DNA from: a bacterium D16-50
GTDB lineage: Bacteria; Bacillota; Clostridia; Lachnospirales; Lachnospiraceae
Direction of reading: 5' to 3'
Length of the DNA: 64,000 bases
Assembly (NCBI GenBank): GCA_003612485.1
Contig: RAZA01000010.1
Coordinates: 62,001 to 126,000, forward strand
Part shown: positions 7,998-18,654 of the stretch, one piece after another
How the letters are laid out: every line of letters starts with the position of its first letter
Position numbering within the stretch: position 1 is the stretch's first letter
Translations under genes and position numbers: made by a program
Notes under the pieces: model-generated
Databases searched by the model: none
What the model saw: the letters and a program-made list of their open reading frames with translations, nothing else
Told to the model about the DNA's origin: nothing

Positions 7998-9011
7998 TCA
8001 AAAGGGCAGAAATCGTTTCACGATTGCCTTATACAATTTAACCTCAGACAGATAATATACCACATACGCCGCTATCAGGTCAATCAAAAACAGAACCAAA
8101 AACGAGCTAACAAAAAGCCCTGCTCCGCTGGTGATTCCCCATCTCTGAACAAGACTCCATGCGGGCCCCACCATAAACAAAGTCATTCCATGTACTATAA
8201 ACAAAGAATACGAGCACTTTTTCAGGGGATTCAGAAATCTGCAGGCAAATATACTCTGCAGCGTAGGCAGACAATAGAAAGCTGTCATAATCAATATTGC
8301 CGCTAGGATGTCCCGATAGTACATAATCGTGCTCTCCTCGCCTCTGGGCAACAGCCAGATGATAGGCAAGATGCCAATCAGCCACCAATTGTTTACCGGC
8401 GCTTTTCGCTTCAGCCATCCGGCAATCCCGAAGCAGGCCCCTCCTGCCACCGTGGCCAGCAGCCAAACGTCCTGCAGGCAAATCAATATAGGAAGCAATA
8501 CGGCATATGACCAAAGGGATCTGATTCCCTGCTTCTGCAGGTAACAGATCAGGCAGATCAGGATGTTTCCCCACAGAAAAGACCCTATGCACCAAAGGTT
8601 TCGGTTGACACTGTTCAGCCCCGGCACAATGGACTCTTTCAAGAAGTAAAATACACCCACCTGCTCCCCCAGCGCCTTCAGCAGGATACCGAACAGAAGA
8701 TTGCATGCCATGACAGGAAGCATCATTCTGAAGTATCTGGTGATCACAAAGCTTCCGACATCACATGTGTCCTTCCCCTCATACTTCATGGCCACCAGAA
8801 ATCCGCTGATAACACAAAGAAGGGCCAACGCATACTTTCCCGTCCACCCATACATAAGCAGACCCAGACTTCCGTCCTTGGCAAGGTGAATCCGCATCAT
8901 TGAAATTCCCGTCATATAAGAAAAGCAATCCCCGTCAAAATGGGAAAGAACAATAAATAATATGCAGCATAGCCGCAATGTATCTATATAATCATGCCTT
9001 CCCTTCTCCAT
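7998..9011 (-). CDS. Acyltransferase family 3 membrane protein (OafA/WecH-like)
   Basis: A 337-residue integral membrane protein with about ten hydrophobic segments. The N-terminal RHDYIDTLRLCCILFIVLSH is the family's opening block, with the conserved His just inside the first membrane segment and an RYFRMMLP-type motif near residue 90. Members transfer acyl groups to cell-surface sugars or lipids; the substrate here is unknown. The ATG at 9011 follows GAGGT. Its position between dnaK and dnaJ breaks the usual heat-shock gene order; codon use looks less GC-rich than the flanking chaperone genes, so it may be an insertion (inference). Confidence 0.85.
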   Translation of the reverse strand: MEKGRHDYIDTLRLCCILFIVLSHFDGDCFSYMTGISMMRIHLAKDGSLGLLMYGWTGKYALALLCVISGFLVAMKYEGKDTCDVGSFVITRYFRMMLPVMACNLLFGILLKALGEQVGVFYFLKESIVPGLNSVNRNLWCIGSFLWGNILICLICYLQKQGIRSLWSYAVLLPILICLQDVWLLATVAGGACFGIAGWLKRKAPVNNWWLIGILPIIWLLPRGEESTIMYYRDILAAILIMTAFYCLPTLQSIFACRFLNPLKKCSYSLFIVHGMTLFMVGPAWSLVQRWGITSGAGLFVSSFLVLFLIDLIAAYVVYYLSEVKLYKAIVKRFLPF

Positions 9012-9078
9012 CTTTGTACCTCACCATACCGCTATGGTCTACCCGCACTGTAACCCGGAACCTTGAAGTGCAGAGAAA

Positions 9079-9111
9079 GGACACAGAGGAGAAGAAGCTC
9101 CTCTGTGTTCC
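9079..9111 (-). terminator. Hairpin after dnaK
   Basis: GGACACAGAGGAG pairs with CTCCTCTGTGTTCC around a six-base loop, 30 bases downstream of the dnaK stop. The minus-strand tail is only moderately T-rich (TTTCTCTG), so termination may be partial and allow some read-through to the acyltransferase and dnaJ. Confidence 0.7.
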
Positions 9112-9140
9112 TTACTTCCTATCCGCGCCCTTCTGCAGTC

Positions 9141-11081
<1,941 letters not shown>

Positions 11082-11107
11082 TTAGCGGGATCGGGGATTC
11101 CGATTTC

Positions 11108-11788
11108 TCACGACACTACCGCCACCATGGAATGCCTTACCACGCTGTCACGGTAGGTATAGCCCTTCATCAGTTCCTGCGCAACCACACCTGATTCATA
11201 TTCCTCGCTCTCCACCTGCATCACCGCATTGTGGAAATTGGGGTCAAATTCCTGCCCCACCGCCTGAATGGCCTTCACGCCGATATTCTCCAGCTCCGTC
11301 AGCAGCTGCTTGTATATCCGGTTCATTCCGTCCACGAAAGGATCTTCTTTCTTGTCCTCCGGCACCGTGGCCAATCCCCTCTCGAAATTGTCCACCACGG
11401 GAAGCATCTTCTCAATGACGCTCTTGGCTCCCACCTCGAACATGCCGTGCTTCTCCTTCTCCGTCCGGTTGCGGAAATTCTCGAACTCTGCCAGCTGGCG
11501 CTTTACCTTATCCTCCAGCTGCTCGATCTGCTCCTTGTATGCCTGAGTCTTTTTATCCTGCTTAGCCTGCTTCTTGGCGGCTCTCTTCTCCGCCCAGCTC
11601 TTGGGATCCACGCCCTCAGGCGCTTCCTCCGAGGGTTCCTGCGCCTCTTCGGCAGCATCCCCTTCCACGGCAGCTTCCGGCTGCGTGCCGCCAGCCTCCT
11701 CTTCCCCGGCCGTTTCCGCCGTCTTCTCCTGCCCCTTCTCCTGATCCAGTTCGTTCTCTATTGCTTTCTCTTTTTCATTTTCCGCCAT
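11108..11788 (-). CDS. grpE: Nucleotide exchange factor GrpE
   Basis: A 226-residue nucleotide exchange factor for DnaK. A long acidic Glu/Ala-rich N-terminus (about 80 residues) precedes a coiled coil (KEQIEQLEDKVKRQLAEFEN) and the conserved core FRNRTEKEK, followed by the beta-domain block GVKAIQAVGQEFDPNFHNAV. The start at 11788 (MAENEKEK) has GGGGAG upstream with good spacing; a start five codons earlier leaves no spacing from its Shine-Dalgarno. It lies between hrcA and dnaK. Confidence 0.96.
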   Translation of the reverse strand: MAENEKEKAIENELDQEKGQEKTAETAGEEEAGGTQPEAAVEGDAAEEAQEPSEEAPEGVDPKSWAEKRAAKKQAKQDKKTQAYKEQIEQLEDKVKRQLAEFENFRNRTEKEKHGMFEVGAKSVIEKMLPVVDNFERGLATVPEDKKEDPFVDGMNRIYKQLLTELENIGVKAIQAVGQEFDPNFHNAVMQVESEEYESGVVAQELMKGYTYRDSVVRHSMVAVVS

Positions 11789-11850
11789 GTCGCCGCTCCC
11801 CATCCTTTCTCGATTTTTTTAAGGGGCTCCTTACCCTGCTTTTTCAGGAA

Positions 11851-12903
11851 CTAAGGCACTCGCTCCCCGCCCCCGCCGTATAAATCATCCAGCTGGGACT
11901 GTATGGTTCTCAGCGTCATCACAACCTTGTCATAGTCCATTCTCTTGGGCCCTACGATACCGATGGTGCCCTTCATGCCTCCGCCCAATTCATAGGTGGC
12001 CGTGACCACGCTGCAGTCCTTCATGCTCTGTACAGGCGTCTCTTCCCCGATATACACCTGAATGCCGGTCTCTCCCTCCTCAGAAGGCCCCTCCTGAAGA
12101 AGCTCTCCCAGAAGCTGCTTTTCCTCAAAGGTGTTGATCAGCTCGCTGGCCTTGCGCTGATCCGCCAGCTCCGGATAGCGAAAGATATTGTTTGTGCCGC
12201 TGGTGTAAATCTCAAGATCCTCCTCCGCCCTGATGGCTTCCGCCACCGCGTCGATGACCTCCCCGACGATAACACTGTGGATCCCTGCCTGCTGCTTCAT
12301 CATCGCTATCATAGCCAGATTGATCTCGTCGATGGACAAGCCGTTGAGATGAGTATTCAGCAGGATGTTCAGCTTCAGCAGAGTCTCGTCGTTCAACTCC
12401 TCATCCATGGGCAGAATATTGTTCTTGATCACGTTTCCCTCGATGACAATGACCGCCAGCAGCTGACGGGCGTCCACTCTGGAAAGCTGGATGAATTTCA
12501 GCTTGCTGCGCTTGGTCCGGGGAGCTGAGATCATGGTGGCATACTGGGTGTTCTGGGCCAGCACTCTGGCCACCTGCTTTAAAAGCGTCTCGATCTTGTT
12601 CTGACGCTCCACCAGCATCTCCTTCATTTCCTTCATCTCCACCAGCTCCCGCTCCTTCTCCTCCATCATGGTGTCCACATAGAGGCGGTAGCCCTTGTCG
12701 GAGGGAATGCGGCCTGCAGAGGTATGGGGCTGGAAAATATATCCCATCTCCTCCAGATCCACCATCTCGTTTCGGATGGTGGCGGAACTGAGATTCAAGT
12801 CGGTATACTTGGAAATGGTTCTGCTGCCAACCGGTTCGCCTGTCTCCAGATAATTTCGGATGACTGCCTGCAGGATTTTCTTTTTTCTCTCATCCAGCTC
12901 CAT
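11851..12903 (-). CDS. hrcA: Heat-inducible transcription repressor HrcA
   Basis: A 350-residue repressor of class I heat-shock genes. The N-terminal winged helix includes ILQAVIRNYLETGEPVGSRT and the recognition segment LSSATIRNEMVDLEEMGY; the rest is the GAF-like regulatory domain, with HTSAGRIPSDKGYRLYVD near residue 60. The ATG at 12903 has AAAGGAGG eight bases upstream. It is the first gene of hrcA-grpE-dnaK and should bind the CIRCE operator at 12976-13002, repressing its own operon until GroEL becomes limiting (known for the family). Confidence 0.97.
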   Translation of the reverse strand: MELDERKKKILQAVIRNYLETGEPVGSRTISKYTDLNLSSATIRNEMVDLEEMGYIFQPHTSAGRIPSDKGYRLYVDTMMEEKERELVEMKEMKEMLVERQNKIETLLKQVARVLAQNTQYATMISAPRTKRSKLKFIQLSRVDARQLLAVIVIEGNVIKNNILPMDEELNDETLLKLNILLNTHLNGLSIDEINLAMIAMMKQQAGIHSVIVGEVIDAVAEAIRAEEDLEIYTSGTNNIFRYPELADQRKASELINTFEEKQLLGELLQEGPSEEGETGIQVYIGEETPVQSMKDCSVVTATYELGGGMKGTIGIVGPKRMDYDKVVMTLRTIQSQLDDLYGGGGERVP

Positions 12904-12975
12904 ACAAGCCGCCTCCTTTGATCTCTGCCTCCTCCCCGGCTCAGCCAGCTGCTCCCTGAAAGGCCGGAAGGTTTG

Positions 12976-13002
12976 TTAGCACTCATTCAAGAAGAGTGCT
13001 AA
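12976..13002 (-). promoter_or_regulatory. CIRCE operator
   Basis: TTAGCACTC, a nine-base spacer and GAGTGCTAA form the exact CIRCE consensus inverted repeat, the HrcA binding site. It lies about 70 bases upstream of the hrcA start and just downstream of the predicted -10 box, so HrcA bound here would block the operon promoter. Confidence 0.97.
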
Positions 13003-13017
13003 CATCTACTAACCATA

Positions 13018-13046
13018 AAAATAGCACTTACCCTATCTATTGTCAA
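13018..13046 (-). promoter_or_regulatory. SigmaA-type promoter of the hrcA operon
   Basis: On the minus strand TTGACA (13046-13041), a 17-base spacer and TATTTT (13023-13018) form a good vegetative promoter. Its start point would fall at or just before the CIRCE element. Confidence 0.75.
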
Positions 13047-13236
13047 CCGATTTCATCGAAATTAATTCTAAAAAAAATCTAAATCTGCTTTGCCGCTTCC
13101 TGCCAAAGCGAAAAAGAACGGCTCCCGCCCCACGAAGCCCGTGGCGGCGAAAACCGTCCCTTCTTTTTTACATACTTCATTTTTTCCCAAAAGCCGGACC
13201 CGCCGGCCCGCCTCTGAGGGAGGAAAGCTCTCCCGC

Positions 13237-13692
13237 TTAGATATCGAAGCTCCCCTTGTGCTCTCCGTTCATCACATAGTAGACCTTGTTCTCCTCAGGC
13301 TTTACATACAGCTCTATGCCCTGCAGGTCTCCCGCCTTCTGCTTCAGCTCATCCTTCCAGATGCCCCGGACGATTTTTTCCAGATCCTCCATTGTCCAGG
13401 CCTTTTCCGCATACTGAATCTCCAGAGAGATCTTGGCTTCCGCCTTCTTCGCCGTGCTTCTGGGGGCTTTTGCGCCGGTTTCTTTAGCTGCCTTTGCACC
13501 GGTGGTCTTGGTCGCCTTGGTTTCCGCCGCCTTGGATGCCGTTTTCTTGGCAGGCGCCTTCTTGCTGCCCGTGGCTGTCTCTTCCGCTACCTTGGTCTCT
13601 GCTGCCTTATCTTCTGTCTTTATGTCCTCTACCTTGGTTTCGATAGCTGTCTCCGTAGCCTTCACTTCGGTTTTCGTAGACTTTCTTGGCAT
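13237..13692 (-). CDS. DUF6465-type protein with Lys/Ala-rich histone-like N-terminus
   Basis: A 151-residue protein with two parts. Residues 1-85 are an Ala/Lys/Thr/Glu-rich low-complexity region with AKK/TKA-type repeats, like histone-H1-like tails. Residues 86-151 form a compact domain (SLEIQYAEKAWTMEDLEKIV ... LYVKPEENKVYYVMNG) matching what I know as DUF6465, widespread in Lachnospiraceae. No function is established to my knowledge; the basic tail suggests nucleic-acid binding (inference). It is monocistronic in appearance, upstream of and on the same strand as the heat-shock operon. Confidence 0.8.
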   Translation of the reverse strand: MPRKSTKTEVKATETAIETKVEDIKTEDKAAETKVAEETATGSKKAPAKKTASKAAETKATKTTGAKAAKETGAKAPRSTAKKAEAKISLEIQYAEKAWTMEDLEKIVRGIWKDELKQKAGDLQGIELYVKPEENKVYYVMNGEHKGSFDI

Positions 13693-13937
13693 GATAACAC
13701 ACTTCCTTTCCCTACTTGCTCTATCTTTGTTACCTCCCCCGGATCATGATCTGACCCGATTTAAGCATTTTAATCCATTTTTGCTAAAATGTCAACTAAA
13801 ATGGGATTTTTCCGATTTTTTTCAGGCTCGACCCGCCAAAAAAGCGCCTTCAGCGCTTTTTTGCTTCCTTGTCCCCAAAGCATGTACAAGCTTTCGGAGG
13901 ACAGATAGGCTTTTGGGAGCTTTCTTGAAGCTTTTAA

Positions 13938-16900
13938 CTACCATTCGATGCGAAAAACATTGGCCTTGGGATCATAATAGGCCCTGACGCCCGGGATATA
14001 GGTTATGACCGCATTGATTTCTATAATGAATACTCCGTCTTCATTCACATAGGGCTGTCCGCTCATGAGATTTTCCTCCCCGTCCACCAGCAGAAAGGTT
14101 CTTCCCACCTCCGCAGTCACCTTGCGCCCTCCTGCGCATATACTCAATATATTGTTTTCAAAGCTATAGTCAAACAACTCGGGCCTGCTTTTATGCATGG
14201 ATTCCAGAATATACAAGATCGGACTATAGACGCTGTCATGGTCAACCACGCTCAGCACCCCAAAAGTGTTGGGCTCCTGCCCGTTTACCAGCACCTTACA
14301 GTACAGCTTATCCGCAGGAACAAACTTGGCGGCATCCGACTCCGGTATGGACTTAAAGGGATATACATAGGAGACGTCTTTCCCGAAACGGCCCCCAAGG
14401 CGCTGGGGAACCATTGAAGACAGCGCCCTTGTATCTCCGGGCAGAGAGGCAAATTCTATCCTCTCCTCCGGCACGCCTTCCGTCCGCGCCTTCACCACAA
14501 TGGCCCCGGCGGCCCTTGTAGAGCGCAGGAACACTCTGTTCACCCCGCACTCCCCGTAGACGAAGGATTGGTGAATCACACTGTCGTCCCTGCCGAAGCC
14601 CCGGAATCGCCCGCTATTGTAGCCCCCCAGAAAGACCGCCTCCCCGCTGACGGAGAAACTGATTTTCTTATCCCAGAGGGGACATACCCTGCCCTCCTTG
14701 TCCGTGACCTCCACGTCCAGATAAGCAATGTCCACCCCGTCCGCCCAAAAACCCTCGTCACCGGTATGGAGCGTAAGCCTTACCCTCTCCGGCTCCCCTG
14801 CCGTCTCCAGCCTATCCTGAGCCACAAGAGCCCCTTCATAATCAAATGCCCTTGCCTCTATGACTCCTGACCGGGTGACGTCTATGTGAGGGAATGCAAA
14901 CACAAAGGTATGCTCTGGCTTGCGGCACACACCCGCGCTCTTTCCGTTTATGGAAAGCTCCACTCTGGCTATGCCGTAGCTTCCCACCACATAGACTGTC
15001 TTGTCCTTGGGATTCCGGTATCCGTATTCCCCCGTCTTTCTCCACGCGCCCTCCCGGAACTCCTTCAGGGCATAGCGATATGCATTCTGCCCTTCCTCAG
15101 GATAATTCCAATGCCCCAGAATGCAAATCCGGGGCACGGGGGACTGCATCACCTGAAACACATGGAAATTCTGTTTCTTCACCCGTACCGGATCCACACG
15201 GCCGCTCATTCTGGCATTCTCGCTATAGGCCTGCCTGCCGTGCTGCGCCGAATCCGTCCAGCAAAGAGCCGCAGCGGCGCAATACACATTCTTTCCCGAC
15301 GCTCCGCCGATACGGTCATGAAAGAATTCCTCATAGCCTTTTGCAGCGCATAGGGCAAACTCCTCCGCAGTCAGGTCATAACAGTCCCCTCCGGGGGCCT
15401 TTCTGCCCATCTTGCCCAGCCATAGGTTGTCGTAGTCATAATTCGGCGGCGAGAAGTCGTCCCACACCCTTCTGGGGGATTCTTCCCTGAGATACTCCGT
15501 CTCCGTCACAGGCATTTGGGAAGCGATGAAAGGCGCCCCATGGCGGTTCAGCATGGTCCCCACATATTCCGCCTCCATCACCACATCCTCCGTGTTGATG
15601 GTCCTGCACCCCATGAAACGGCCGCCTTGGGGATCCAGCTCCTGCTTCAGCAGGCGCATCTGCCTCATATGTTCCTTTCCTATGGAATTGTTTCCGGCCT
15701 CCCAGAAGAAGACGGAGGGACTGTTTCTGAAATAGATGATCACGTCTCTCATCAGCTCCATGCGCTGATTCCACTGCCTGCCGAAGCTCTCCCGCTCCTT
15801 GTCCCCCGCAGGCTGGGTGCATACCACCCCATACCTGTCGAAGGCGCGAATGTCCGCAGGCGAACCGGCCACATGCATAAACCGAATATGATTGGCATTG
15901 CTCTCCCGGATCCAGCCGGCATCCGCATCCCTGAGCCAGTCCGGCACCGTCCCCATGGCAGCCCACTCATTGGCGGCTCTCTGGGCATAGCCGGTGAGCC
16001 ATACCTGACTGTCATTCACGAACAGCCCCTTCCCGCCTACATACTCCACCTTCCTGAAACCGGTAGTGATCTCCGTCTGGTCAACGACCTCACCGTCCTG
16101 AAGAAGCCGTATCTGCACCTGATACAAATGAGGCGCCTCCGGGTGCCAGAACCGCAGCCCCTCCACCCTTGCCTCTCCCCGAAGCACAACGGTTCCCGGA
16201 GATTCCGTGCAGGTTGCCGATGCTTCCTCTTCCGGCACAGGCTCAAACCCATCCCCCTTTTTCACATAGGCGTCCTCGGGGACAACGGTGAGCCGGGGCC
16301 TTAAGTCCTTTGGCGATGCCGCCCTCACTGTCTCCTCCTCCGAGAGAATATGTCCCACCTGCCTCCCGCCCTCCAGAATCAATACCTCCAAAGCGGCTCT
16401 GCAATCCTGCCCGGTCTCGTTTTTCACCTGAGCCTCCCCGTGAACCACCGCACACCCTTCAGCGATCCGGAAGTCGGTTCCATATACGTATATTCCCTTG
16501 GTTCGCAGATTGCTGTACAGCGGCAGCGTCAGATACAGCCGAGGCTTCACATGAAGGCGGACGTTTCGGGAAAGCCCTCCTACGCTGGGATTGAAGTCAT
16601 TGCAGTTCCAAAAATAGGGCACCCCCCGCTTGGTGCCGGCAGGCATCTCCTCTGCAGTCAAAGAGGCCACGAACTCCCCCGGAACAGCATCCGGATGATT
16701 GGGCGTCTCAGCGGCAAAATAATCCAGATTTCTGCTGGACGTATTATCTGTGGCCACGGCCACCAGATTCCTGCCGCCCCGGTTCATATAGGGTGTAAGA
16801 TCAAAGCCGAAGGGCGCTACTCCCGCCTCGCAGTATCCGGCCAGCGTCCCGTTCACATATAGATAGCAGGTCTGCCGGACTCCCTCGAACTCCAGAAAGA

Positions 16901-17183
16901 ATTTCCCCTCCCCGGTTCCCTCCGGCTCCTCGAACCACTTCCGGTAGCAGGAAAAGGTCCTCTTCTGTCCGCTGCCCGCATCCTGTATCCGGTCCAGAAA
17001 CAAATCTTCGTCATTGAAGGTATGGGGAAGCCCCACCTCCTCCCATCCCTCCTCCTGATACTCCGTCTCATAAAAGAAACGTCCCTTGCAATCTTTTGTA
17101 GCCTCCAGCGCACTGCCCAGAGGAAACACCTCCGCCAGCCGAAACCGCCAGCCGTAGTTGAAATTGTAGACCGCACTTATCAT
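13938..17183 (-). CDS. Glycoside hydrolase family 2 protein (beta-galactosidase/glucuronidase-like)
   Basis: A 1081-residue GH2 enzyme without a signal peptide, so probably cytoplasmic. It has an N-terminal jelly-roll sugar-binding domain, an immunoglobulin-like domain, a TIM barrel containing NHIRFMHVAGSPADIRAFDRYG and the acid/base block FFWEAGNN, then long C-terminal beta domains, the last ending with a copper-amine-oxidase-like segment (LLVDGEENLMSGQPYVNEDG). Family members release beta-linked galactose, glucuronate, mannose or similar from oligosaccharides; the exact substrate is not readable. The ATG at 17183 follows AGGAGG; the longer in-frame reading to 17225 lacks a site. A 20-base stretch of its leader is identical to that of uppP. 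Confidence 0.9.
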   Translation of the reverse strand: MISAVYNFNYGWRFRLAEVFPLGSALEATKDCKGRFFYETEYQEEGWEEVGLPHTFNDEDLFLDRIQDAGSGQKRTFSCYRKWFEEPEGTGEGKFFLEFEGVRQTCYLYVNGTLAGYCEAGVAPFGFDLTPYMNRGGRNLVAVATDNTSSRNLDYFAAETPNHPDAVPGEFVASLTAEEMPAGTKRGVPYFWNCNDFNPSVGGLSRNVRLHVKPRLYLTLPLYSNLRTKGIYVYGTDFRIAEGCAVVHGEAQVKNETGQDCRAALEVLILEGGRQVGHILSEEETVRAASPKDLRPRLTVVPEDAYVKKGDGFEPVPEEEASATCTESPGTVVLRGEARVEGLRFWHPEAPHLYQVQIRLLQDGEVVDQTEITTGFRKVEYVGGKGLFVNDSQVWLTGYAQRAANEWAAMGTVPDWLRDADAGWIRESNANHIRFMHVAGSPADIRAFDRYGVVCTQPAGDKERESFGRQWNQRMELMRDVIIYFRNSPSVFFWEAGNNSIGKEHMRQMRLLKQELDPQGGRFMGCRTINTEDVVMEAEYVGTMLNRHGAPFIASQMPVTETEYLREESPRRVWDDFSPPNYDYDNLWLGKMGRKAPGGDCYDLTAEEFALCAAKGYEEFFHDRIGGASGKNVYCAAAALCWTDSAQHGRQAYSENARMSGRVDPVRVKKQNFHVFQVMQSPVPRICILGHWNYPEEGQNAYRYALKEFREGAWRKTGEYGYRNPKDKTVYVVGSYGIARVELSINGKSAGVCRKPEHTFVFAFPHIDVTRSGVIEARAFDYEGALVAQDRLETAGEPERVRLTLHTGDEGFWADGVDIAYLDVEVTDKEGRVCPLWDKKISFSVSGEAVFLGGYNSGRFRGFGRDDSVIHQSFVYGECGVNRVFLRSTRAAGAIVVKARTEGVPEERIEFASLPGDTRALSSMVPQRLGGRFGKDVSYVYPFKSIPESDAAKFVPADKLYCKVLVNGQEPNTFGVLSVVDHDSVYSPILYILESMHKSRPELFDYSFENNILSICAGGRKVTAEVGRTFLLVDGEENLMSGQPYVNEDGVFIIEINAVITYIPGVRAYYDPKANVFRIEW

Positions 17184-17690
17184 TTTTATGCCTCCTATTC
17201 CGGTTCCGTATGTATCCATGGCCATGCCCCCAAGGACAGCCGCGGCGCTTCCCCTCCCAAAGATACGGTTCTATATATTATCAGTTTACAACAATTTCAG
17301 CCAAGCTTCATCTATTTTATTGCTGTTTTCTCTCCATACTTGCATTATATTGTTGTTATCCCTTCCTTAAAGTACAGCAGCATGCCCCTTTTGCGCCTCT
17401 CGGAGGAAAAGACGGCCCTCCTATCCTGCAGACCAGAGACCGCTGGGCCGGTATGCAGCTTGACGGGCCTCTCCGGGATTTCTTCCCGCCACAAACAATA
17501 GAATCCGCGCTTCGCAAGTCTTCTATTGTCATGAATAACAAGAGACTGCCGCAGCCTGCAGCAGTCTCCAACGGCTTATCGCCGGTCCCATATTCAAAAA
17601 CAGATCTGCGCCCTCCCGGAAATCCCCACGGAATCCCTTAAGCGGTAACTCCTCTGCACATAACGCCTTTTAACAGCCTTATATGGTTTC
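17184..17690. other. Intergenic region between uppP and the GH2 gene
   Basis: No gene was found in these 507 bases. The part nearest the GH2 gene (about 17270-17370) is AT-rich and contains TATAAT-like hexamers on the minus strand, so it probably holds the GH2 promoter, but no -35 box is convincing. The part nearest uppP holds two consecutive hairpins annotated separately. Confidence 0.6.
17495..17568 (-). terminator. Two tandem hairpins, probable uppP terminator
   Basis: GAGACTGC (17542-17549) pairs with GCAGTCTC (17561-17568), with an inner GCAG/CTGC; on the minus strand it is followed by TTGTTATT. A second hairpin pairs ACAATAGAA (17495-17503) with TTCTATTGT (17521-17529). Both lie downstream of the uppP stop. 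Confidence 0.6.
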
Positions 17691-18554
17691 TCATGCCTTG
17701 GCAAAAACGCCAAAATACAAAAGCACCACGATTCCCAGCACAATCCGATACCATCCGAACACCTTAAAATCATGCTTTTTGATGTATCCCATCAAAAACC
17801 GCAGCACAAACAAGGATATCACAAAGGAGACCGCCGTGCCGATGACCAGCAAAAGCAGCTCCAGCCGGGTAAACGCAAAGCCGAAGTCCACCACCTTCAG
17901 AAGGCTTGCCCCAAACATTACCGGAATGGCAAGGAAAAAGGTGTATTCCGCCGCCACGGTCCGGGACACGCCTATGAGCAGGGCCCCAACAATAGTGGCG
18001 CCGGAGCGGGAGGTTCCGGGAAACACCGCCGCAATCAGCTGAAACACGCCTATGAGCAGGGCTGTCTGGTAGGTGATCTGCGACAGAGCCGTCACCTTGC
18101 AGTTTCTTCCCTTGTTCCAGTTCTCAATCAAAATAAACGCCACACCGAACACCGCCAGCGCAATGGCCACGCAGGGCGGATTATAGAACAGCTCGTCAAA
18201 CACATCATCGAACAGCACGCCGATGATGGCCGCCGGCACGCAGGAAACCAGAATCTTGAACCACAGAATCCAGATATCCTTTTTGAACCAGGCCATGATT
18301 CCCTTTCCGCCCTCTTTCTCCCTCTCTCTCTTTGTCAGGGCAAAGGGCCATATCTGATTCCAGAACAAAACCACCACCGCCAGAATCGCTCCCAGCTGGA
18401 TCACTACCTCGAACATCCCGAAAAACTTCGTGCTGGTGCCCTCAAAGGGAATCAGCTGCTCCACCAGAATCAAATGCCCCGTGCTGCTGATGGGCAGCCA
18501 TTCCGTAATTCCCTCCACTATACCATAGATAATCGCCTTTATGACTTCCAACAT
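17691..18554 (-). CDS. uppP: Undecaprenyl-diphosphate phosphatase UppP (BacA)
   Basis: A 287-residue polytopic membrane enzyme that dephosphorylates undecaprenyl diphosphate to recycle the lipid carrier for peptidoglycan and surface glycans; it also gives bacitracin resistance. The two active-site blocks are EGITEWLPISSTGHLIL at 14-30 and PGTSRSGAT at 179-187, both complete. The ATG at 18554 lies behind AGGAGG. It stands alone between two hairpins and the patatin gene, and shares a 20-base leader with the GH2 gene. Confidence 0.96.
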   Translation of the reverse strand: MLEVIKAIIYGIVEGITEWLPISSTGHLILVEQLIPFEGTSTKFFGMFEVVIQLGAILAVVVLFWNQIWPFALTKREREKEGGKGIMAWFKKDIWILWFKILVSCVPAAIIGVLFDDVFDELFYNPPCVAIALAVFGVAFILIENWNKGRNCKVTALSQITYQTALLIGVFQLIAAVFPGTSRSGATIVGALLIGVSRTVAAEYTFFLAIPVMFGASLLKVVDFGFAFTRLELLLLVIGTAVSFVISLFVLRFLMGYIKKHDFKVFGWYRIVLGIVVLLYFGVFAKA

Positions 18555-18654
18555 CTTGTTTCGCCTCCTATTCCGGTTCCGTCTCTTTTCCTAATGGGCC
18601 GTTTCCGAGAAGAATTTCCCTCCCCTGCCCTATGTCCGGGATGGAACCTGCTTT

